Shown here: positions 57,328 to 64,000 of the stretch, piece by piece
Numbering within the stretch: position 1 is the stretch's first letter
Layout: every line of letters begins with the position of its first letter
Origin: Salvator merianae
Taxonomy: Eukaryota > Chordata > Lepidosauria > Squamata > Teiidae
Assembly: GCA_003586115.2 (NCBI GenBank)
Contig: QVOM02000023.1
Location: 5,395,879 to 5,459,878, forward strand
Direction: 5' to 3'
DNA length: 64,000 nucleotides
The notes under the pieces: model-generated
Told to the model about the DNA's origin: nothing
The model's input: only the letters and a program-made list of their open reading frames with translations
The model's database searches: none
Program-made: the position numbers and the translations under genes

Positions 57328-57650
57328 CCCAGAGGGTCATTGGTCTGTGGAATTTATTACTGGAAGAGATGGTGACAGCAATCAGCCTGGGTAGCTTGAA
57401 GAAGGGTTCGGACAGATTCATGGAGGACAGGTGTATCAATGGCTATTAGAATGGATGCTTAGTTCTGCCTTCCAAGTGGAGAGACAGGCAGGATGTCTCT
57501 AAGGCCAGAGAGTGGAGATCAGGTGAAGGTTTTGCCTTTGTCTTCTGTTTGAGATGCCCAGAAGCAATTGGTGGGCCACTATGTGAGACAGGATACTAGA
57601 CTAGATAAACTGTGGCCTGATCCATCAGGACTCCTCTTATGTTCTTATAT
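57328..57650 (+). mobile_element. CR1 LINE, 3' fragment
   Basis: cccagagggtcattggtctg, tggtgacagcaatcagcctg, gtatcaatggctattagaat, then tctgtttgagatgcccagaa and tgtggcctgatccatcagga, ending tcttatgttcttatattc. ORF2 end plus 3' UTR. Confidence 0.93.
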
Positions 57651-58129
57651 TCTCTTGGGAACAGTGAAAGCCAGATACTTTAATTCCTGGTCTTCATAAT
57701 CTCTACTCTGCCTCTGGGGGCTCCTGATAGGCAGCAGTGGAAGTTGGACCATGATGGGCTGTCCAAATTTGCTACATGGGCCAGAATACCCTATGTAGTG
57801 TGGAACGAGCCTAAGATGGCAACCAGTGTTGCTATGCAGAGAAAGTGACACTTAGCTGTCATTTCTGATACCGGGTGGGCGGGAGATTCTCATGGAGTAA
57901 GAGAAGTAAGTTCTCTTTCCTGTTCACTCTAATTTATGCATCCCATGTGCTTCATGGGTTGCTTGATCTTATTATATTCAAAACCTGCTGGAGAAGAAAA
58001 AGAGAGGCGGAAAGAAAAAGCAAGAGAGACAGAGAGAACAGAAGGATGTGCACAGAAAAACAAAGAAGGAGCCCGTTCGCAAAGTGCTCTGACTGATCTT
58101 CACTTCATAATTGAAAGATGGAGGTATTA
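57651..58129. other. Unassigned sequence
   Basis: Purine-rich 57985-58060; otherwise nothing recognised. Confidence 0.5.
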
Positions 58130-58560
58130 AAGGGACATAGGAGCCCTGCAGGAACAAGGCGATCATTTGTGCAAATGGTAATTTCAGTATTCAGTCTATC
58201 ATATCCATAAACCTAATGTGCTCGAGACTGACATGACGTATAGTAAATTTCTTCTCCCAGGGGGCTTCGTGCCGGCTTGATGCCATGCTAGGATACAGGG
58301 AGTAGTAGAAACGTTGGGGATGCTTTTGTGCACTCTCTCCGTCATTCCCTTTGGTGAGCTGATGGGTGAAAAAAAGAGTCTGATTATGAAAGATTTGAGG
58401 GAATTATACAGAAGAACCATGCCGAGAGAGAGAGAACATTTTAGCTTCAAGAGAGCTCTTTGCTTACCTTGTTCTCCCTGTTGAACATGGCAAATCTCTT
58501 CGGTAAATAAAGACATGCGGCTTCATCTTGACACATGCCTTTTGCCGGAGTGTTAATCCT
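58130..58560. promoter_or_regulatory. Candidate conserved non-coding element
   Basis: Repeat-free with retained CpG (aaggcgatcatttg, gtgctcgagactgacatgac, ggcttcgtgccggcttg, ctctctccgtcattcc, ttgccggagtg) and an octamer-like atttgtgcaaat. Texture evidence only. Confidence 0.32.
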
Positions 58561-58774
58561 CTGGGAAGGATGCTGTAAATGTTTCTTGTGCAATATGGAG
58601 GCACTACCTGGTTCCCTGCTCTTGTGGACTTGGTGGGGTCCCCTGTGTCAACCCCCCAGACCAAGGGTTGGCTGAATCCCTTTGCATATTCATACCATTT
58701 TCTTGGGAAGGATATGGAAGTGGGTTGCTTACATCTTCCTCTGGGTGTGTGGGTATGTCAGGGATTGAAACTAT
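58561..58774. other. Unassigned sequence
   Basis: Nothing recognised. Confidence 0.5.
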
Positions 58775-58925
58775 GGGTGATTCCACATTGCTTGGCATAC
58801 TGGACCAGCAAGCATAACAGAAGTCTCCCTTCCACACATTGGTGTGGTCCAAGAGAGACCCTGGACAGAAGGGAGGCTTCTAGTATCCTTGCTGGTCCAG
58901 TATAATGGCCAGTTCAGGATTGCCC
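58775..58925. mobile_element. Short family P MITE, 151 bp, TAT duplication
   Basis: Ends gggtgattccacatt and, complemented, gggcaatcctgaact. Subterminal inverted repeats atactggaccagcaag and cttgctggtccagtat are exact. Flanked by tat at 58772 and tat at 58926. This is the cleanest short member of the family. Confidence 0.78.
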
Positions 58926-59187
58926 TATGGTCCCTTGCTTTACAGACAGTTGCCTCACCATTGAGCTGTGGCCACTTTTAGTAACAACATCACAACATAG
59001 AAATCCTAAGAACTCAACTTTCCCCATCACTGTGTAAATTTGAAGGTCTAGATATGATCGGTTACTGAGAGAAGAAATAACAAGACTAACTCTTTGGTCC
59101 AGGAAATAGAAAGAAGACGGAGGAAGTAATCTAGAAGTTGTCAACCAGTTTGCACAAGGGGTAGTTGGGTAGTGTGCTGGTGGTGTA
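58926..59187. other. Unassigned sequence
   Basis: Nothing recognised. Confidence 0.5.
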
Positions 59188-59200
59188 GTACTTTTCTTTT

Positions 59201-59268
<68 letters not shown>

Positions 59269-59281
59269 TTTCTTTCTTTTT
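59188..59281. repeat. (TTTC)n microsatellite
   Basis: Long tttc array. Confidence 0.97.
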
Positions 59282-59559
59282 CAATATATATTTTTATATA
59301 TTTTATGTTTTGGGGGGAGCACTATCTGTTATTCTTTTGCTATTTCCTTTTCTATAATTAAAAATAATAATAATTTTAAAATTACTACCAATTCATCTTG
59401 TTTCAGGAACTGATCTTCCTAAACCTTAGTCTGAAATTTCTAAGAGGATAATTACCCATCAGTTCAGTTCCAAGTTGATCTGGCAAACTTGTGACAACAA
59501 ATTATTGAAGGCACAAAATCACATGGTGCATAGTTGTTCAGTCAATGAACCACTCACCC
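59282..59559. other. Unassigned AT-rich sequence
   Basis: Nothing recognised. Confidence 0.5.
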
Positions 59560-59830
59560 AGAACGATAGACACTCTGTCAATATCACTTAGAAATCAATG
59601 CAGATGGCGCTGGGAATTATAATCTCCAGCAAGAGACATGCGGGGGCAACTTGTGATAATACAGCCGCCTCCTTCTTTATGTAAACACACCTGAGAACAA
59701 GGGAAGATTTTTGGACCGTGAATGACTGGCAGCAGATAGAGACGTAAAAGTATTTCACTTTAACTGGAAAGCTGCATGAAAATCTCAATATACACATTTT
59801 AATAGAACATGAGAACAGGGAACGAACAAA
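59560..59830. promoter_or_regulatory. Candidate conserved non-coding element
   Basis: Repeat-free with agatggcgctgggaattata, catgcgggggcaac, acagccgcctcc, ggaccgtgaatg and gagacgtaaaagt; CpG retained. Confidence 0.3.
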
Positions 59831-59859
59831 CAGTTCTGTAATTTCTTTTTTAAACTAAT

Positions 59860-59898
59860 GTATTGATGATTGATTGATTGATTGATTAATTGATTTGT
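59860..59898. repeat. (TTGA)n microsatellite
   Basis: Imperfect gattgattgatt array. Confidence 0.85.
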
Positions 59899-59934
59899 TG
59901 CATTATATCCTACTTTTCCACCAAAGGGCTAAAT

Positions 59935-60035
59935 GGATGTTTAATGAATTTTATGCTTTTGATGTGCTATTATTGATATGTTTATGTTATAGTTTACCTC
60001 CCTGAGACTTGAAATAGAGCACTATAAAAATCTTA
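59935..60035 (+). mobile_element. L2-like LINE tail
   Basis: atgtgctattattgatatgt, ttatagtttacctccctgag, acttgaaatagagcactata: squamate L2-like 3' tail. Confidence 0.5.
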
Positions 60036-60039
60036 ATAA

Positions 60040-60215
60040 GCCTAAACATTCTACTCTCATCCATTTTATCACTAACAACCCCGTGAGATTGGATGGGCTA
60101 AGAGGTGGTGACTGGCCCAAGATCACCCAGTGGGTTTTCATGGTAGATTGGGGATTTGAACCCAGGATCTTGTAGGTTCTGGCCCCATCCTTATACTGAC
60201 TCTCTGTATAAAATG
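60040..60215 (-). mobile_element. MIR-like tRNA-derived SINE, minus strand
   Basis: On the plus strand reads aacaaccccgtgagattgga, gtgactggcccaagatcacc, cagtgggttttcatgg, then gggatttgaacccaggatct. The word gggatttgaaccc (60151-60163) is the complement of a Pol III B box, placing the tRNA-like head at the right. The 'gactggcccaaggtcacc' block is the conserved core of MIR/CORE-type SINEs. Confidence 0.78.
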
Positions 60216-60618
60216 AAAAGTTGGGAAGGGGGATAGGAATCAGCTCTTGTTATTCAGGTACAGAAGTTGAACACAAATGTCAACAGTAGATATGAATGTA
60301 GCTTCACAGCCATCTACTTGCAGGCATTTTCAGGTGCACTTTTCAAAACATGGCATAAAGTATGGGAGTGCTAAATTGGCTGGATTTCACATGTGGCTGT
60401 TTTGACAAGCGGTGTATGAACTGAGATGCTTTGGGGGTGGTAGGAGCAATTACGTCTATCCAGAGCAAACATAGCTCCAAACACTTCTTAAGTTTTGGTC
60501 GAAGTATTGAGAACATTGATGCACCAAATTCCCAATTCCTTGCTTCCTTCTCCTTCTTCTCTTCCACTACTTTTCCACCTGGGGCTTCCCTTAGACCACA
60601 CCAGTGGAATCACCCATA
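60216..60618. other. Unassigned sequence
   Basis: Nothing recognised. Confidence 0.5.
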
Positions 60619-61134
60619 GGTTGCCTCCACACTTGCAAGTGGTGCAGCAGTCCATCTGGAACCACTCCAGCTGGAGTGGTTTCCAGATGGAGTGGTCCAG
60701 CAGAGCAAGGCTGGCAGAGTTTGGACAATCTATTCTGGGACAAAGTTCCATCCTGCCTGAGGCCAACCCATGCCACTCTGAACTTCTCATGAGCTTCAGA
60801 GCCTGACCTACGGGGATCCATTTTGGTAGCATAATTTGGTGTGCTGCTGAAATGGGTCCCCCTGTTCAACCAGCTCACAGCAGCAGACATGTTTTCGCAT
60901 GCCTCCCTGGGCCAATCTGGCACTGGGTTGCTGGTAGATCTGCTAGAAAGGTCTGGCAGTAACCTGATCAAGGCAACCATTTTGGCCACCTAGACTGGAT
61001 ACGTTACATCCAGTGGGGATGCAGCAACTTACCAAGGGAGTCTCTCTAGTCCACACTAGAATGTAGAAGGGAGAGGTCCAGAAGTGGGATAAATCTCACA
61101 CTACAGTGTTCCAAAGGTAAGTGCAGAAAAGACC
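60619..61134. mobile_element. Family P MITE, 516 bp, with subterminal hairpin
   Basis: Left end ggttgcctccacacttgc, right end complemented ggtcttttctgcacttacc. A strong inverted pair, ccatctggaaccactccag (60652-60670) with ctggagtggtttccagatgg (60671-60690), lies near the left end. Interior shares atttggtgtgctgctgaaat and cgcatgcctccctgg with other copies. Flanks ata and tag do not match. Confidence 0.68.
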
Positions 61135-61186
61135 TAGGCTATCCTGTGAACTGGTCCCATGCAGAGCCTAAATGCATCAAGGCCTT

Positions 61187-61263
61187 TCTCCTTCTCCTTC
61201 TCCTTCTCCTTCTTTTTCTTCTTCTGCTCCTCCTCCTCCTCCTTCTCCTCCTCCTCCTCCTCA
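61187..61263. repeat. (CTTCTC)/(CTC)n pyrimidine microsatellite
   Basis: Mixed cttctc and cctcct units; poly-Leu plus frame is an artefact. Confidence 0.94.
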
Positions 61264-62672
61264 TTGGGTTCGCTTCCAATTTTAAAAATGCAGTTGATAT
61301 TTTAATGCTTCAAGGAGGAGTCTCCTTCCAGCTTTTTCACTAGTGCATATTTCAGTAATAATACCTCAGCCTGATGAAGCTAAGTGACTGAGCCTGGACA
61401 TTTAAATCTACCTTTCTAAAAAAAAAAATGCTTCTCAGGCTGTGCTTGGGTGTAATCAAAAATAAGATTCCTGCCTGGAGTATTTTTCTTTTACTGCCTG
61501 CCACCTTAGAGTTCTCTGCCAAGATTGTCACCTCATGCTTCCACTGCTAATTAAATGAACTGGAGTCCAAACAGGTTAACAGCTATGCAACAACTAATAA
61601 TTTTCCTTATGATTTATTCCACCATGCAGGTTATGTGCTTGGTTAGCTCCCTTCCTTCTACATGATCTATCTCCCGTTTCCTTCTCCATTCAGGCGTAGT
61701 CATTGAAACGCCCTAAAAGGGATGGAGAAATGAGGAATAATTAGAAAACCTGGAGGATGTTGATTTCTGTGAATTCTGCTGCAAAGTGGCTGGATTTGCA
61801 CTTTCCAAGAATGCAAAATATGCTCTACAATCCAGAGTTCTACAAAGTTGGCATAGACTCCTCAGTAAAAATGTCAGCTTGGAAGAAAGATGCATTCAGC
61901 TTGTACTTAAAAGTTGTGGGTTTGAGGCCACTACATGGAGTGTTATGGTATGTCTATCCCAGGACTGTGGGTGCACAGTCCAAAGTGCGTTAGTATTGGT
62001 TGTCTCTTTCTGGCTTGTTGCATGTTTTATGTTATTATTCTGTCTTTCTTCTTTTGTTCACTTGCCTTAGACTTATGTGATAGAATGGTATAGAGATCTT
62101 AACAGCCATAAATATGGAAGAAACCCAAGCAAGCCACACCCAAGCCATAGCCTCAGGAGAAGGTGACTAAGGTGGAATGCACCTGTAATCATCCATGGAC
62201 TCGAATAATGGGTGGGAGTCCACTGCATTTTCAATCCAAGGAAATAACTGCAGCTGCATTCTTACCCATTCAGACTGGGCCTCCACCTAACAGAAGATCT
62301 GGCTTATTTTTTGTATGTCTGCACAGGGGCAAGTACTGTGATTGCTGTTGCAAAGATGCCTCCTTGTCTCCATTTCAGAACATATTGGCATTTCTCAAAC
62401 AGTGCTTCACATTACCTGTGCTCAGGGAGTGAAAGAAGCACCTCAATCAGTGATTGCACCTGCGAATGGAATGGTACAGTCACTGTGACTCACCTATTCT
62501 TTCCACAGATGGAGACACAGGGGTGAAGATCTATTTTCAAGGCACCACCCATAGGCAAGTAGAGATAAGGCCTTCATTAGCCTCTAGCCATTGCACAGGG
62601 TTTACATGTTAGCCAGGAGTTGGAAATCTTGACAGTGCAACCTTGCAGTGGCTGAATTCCACAGATATCTAC
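61264..62672. other. Unassigned sequence
   Basis: 61365-61660 is repeat-free with TAAT/TTAAAT words, a weak regulatory candidate. 61760-62520 contains overlapping frames of 60-95 codons on the plus strand without recognised domains. Confidence 0.42.
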
Positions 62673-62830
62673 TAGAGATGAGCACAAACCTGACGCAGGT
62701 TCAGTTCAAATGAATCCAAACACCCCTTTGTTTGGTTCAAATTCAAACTTTGTTTTCAAGCAGGCAGAGTGTTGAGTTTGATCTCAAACCATTCATACAC
62801 CCCTGCTTGATTTGAAATGGTAAGGCAGTG
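62673..62830. mobile_element. Family H ggttca-subtype element, left part
   Basis: Begins tagagatgagcacaaacc, then gttcagttcaaatgaatcc, tttgtttggttcaaattcaa and ccattcatacacccctgctt, close to 38361-38660. The right end is missing before the CR1 at 62905. Confidence 0.6.
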
Positions 62831-62904
62831 CCAGCTAGCACCAGCAATGGCTGCTGTCCATTATGGCTGGTGGGACAGGGGGCAAATCAGCTCATCATCA
62901 GTAG

Positions 62905-63324
62905 AGCATAAGAGGAGTCCTGCTGGATCAGGTCACAGCCCATCTAACCCAGCATCCTGTCTCACACGGTGGCCCATCAATTCCTTCTGGGCATCTCAAG
63001 CAGAATAAAAGACAAAACCTTAACTTGCTCTTGACTCCCGCAAATGGTTTTATAGACATCCTGCTTATCTTTCCAACCTGGAGGCAGTACTTAGGCATCC
63101 ATTCTAGTAGACATTGATACACCTGACCTCCATGAATCTGTCCTGTCCTTTCTTAAGGCTATCTAGACTGATGGCTATCACCACCTCATCTGGTAATAAA
63201 TTCCATAGACCGATGACCCTCTAGGTGAAAAAATACTTCCCCTTGTCGGTCCTAATGCTCCTACCCATCAGCTTCAGAGAGTGCCCCCTGGTCCTAGTGT
63301 TGTGTGATAGAGAAAAAAAACTCA
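62905..63324 (-). mobile_element. CR1 LINE, 3' fragment, minus strand
   Basis: Starts agcataagaggagtcctgct; includes the complement of the UTR (cacggtggcccatcaattcc), then the complement of the ORF2 end, where the minus frame reads TRTRGHSLKLMGRS, then YFFT and a stop. Longest minus-strand CR1 here; broken. Confidence 0.93.
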
Positions 63325-64000
63325 ATGGATTACATACACGTTCACCAGACCTGAACAGAAATATGTGTGAATGAGAAAAGAAGAGGAGAAGATGGCTCTG
63401 AGCTATTCGATATGATTGGCCATTTTGTACTTACGGGCCAACCATCCCTGATTGGCGCCTTGTTTTAGTTGGTTCTGAATCCAACATCGGTGCTCTGCAG
63501 AACCAAGACACTGCTTGGTGTTACCAAGCACAAGGCTTCAATTTACCACTTTGCTTCTCCTCCCTCAGACTGGCTATTGACTAGGGGAAGAAAATTGGGA
63601 GCAAGGTGGGGAACTGGAAAATAAAGAAGAGAATCCTTGCTTTCTACTCATCTTTCTCTCTCTTTCTCCCCCCCCCTTTTTTTTATTTACTGCTTGCTTC
63701 AGGACCAGTGTAGGAAGAAAAGGGCATAATAAATACGAAACAAAGTCAAAATATTCCAGAACTTTCTTTTTTTACCCTATAATATCAGTCTATTTTCTTC
63801 CTTGCTGCTCTCTTCAAAACATCCTTATTGAAGAAAAAAAAAGAAAAAGAAAAGAAAGAAAGTGGAAGCTATTGTATTACAATTCATTCAGAGTTTGCTG
63901 TTTCCCCTCCAAACCATGCATGTTACTGACAGAAGCAACAGGAAAGCTATATTTAAGGGTCTTCAGAGAAAGAAAACCTGACCACTTTAAGGGCACCATT
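63325..64000. other. Unassigned sequence
   Basis: C run at 63667-63676 followed by T run; A-rich stretch near 63833-63860. No gene seen to the window edge. Confidence 0.5.

Noticed and set aside
61146..61343. Frame with a poly-Leu run, possible membrane protein
   Set aside because: Poly-Leu comes from the cttctc/ctc microsatellite.
1..64000. CRISPR array or prokaryotic operon
   Set aside because: No regularly spaced direct repeats with unique spacers; no dense coding. The window is clearly vertebrate nuclear DNA.

Overview
This window looks like repeat-rich, gene-free nuclear DNA from a squamate reptile (lizard or snake). I found no convincing exon, RNA gene, CRISPR array or prokaryotic gene organisation. 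The host call rests on three things. There are many 3' fragments of CR1 LINEs with reptile-type tails. A BovB-type RTE LINE relic lies at 26980-27295; BovB is known from squamates and ruminants. Tetranucleotide and dinucleotide arrays, tRNA-derived SINEs and L2-like tails are abundant. I cannot tell whether the window is an intergenic desert or the interior of a very large intron.

The sequence splits into (1) interspersed repeats, (2) simple-sequence arrays and (3) long unique stretches, some of which look like candidate conserved non-coding elements. Retroelements: CR1 at 2036-2385, 2991-3283, 11621-11703, 20762-20836, 21910-22582, 28724-29170, 45912-46089, 56026-56104, 57328-57650 and 62905-63324; L2-like pieces at 25870-26105, 52960-53168 and 59935-60035; a possible L1 relic in 49200-51480; SINEs at 32890-33183, 33291-33580 and 60040-60215.

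The most informative content is two families of non-autonomous DNA transposons that I reconstructed by comparing copies inside the window. Family H has ends like tagagatgtgca / tgcacatctcta and three copies with near-perfect 8-bp target-site duplications (24096-24434, 34826-35136, 35238-35575), which suggests the hAT superfamily. Family P has ends like gggcctnttctgcactta, 3-bp duplications in most intact copies and strong subterminal hairpins (7192-7774, 8393-8852, 12850-13310, 13415-13517, 14718-15364, 18841-19397, 33592-34064, 58775-58925 and others), which suggests PIF/Harbinger. One family P copy sits inside a family H copy (14397-15410), giving a relative age.

Simple repeats are large: a purine-rich array at 47692-48092 with an internal 206-bp higher-order duplication, and TTCC or TTTC arrays at 16761, 17711, 46161, 53681 and 59188. 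Candidate conserved non-coding blocks were chosen by eye for retained CpG, homeodomain-like TAAT motifs and absence of repeats; the best is 20930-21500. Nearly all open reading frames are chance frames, microsatellite translations or repeat remnants.
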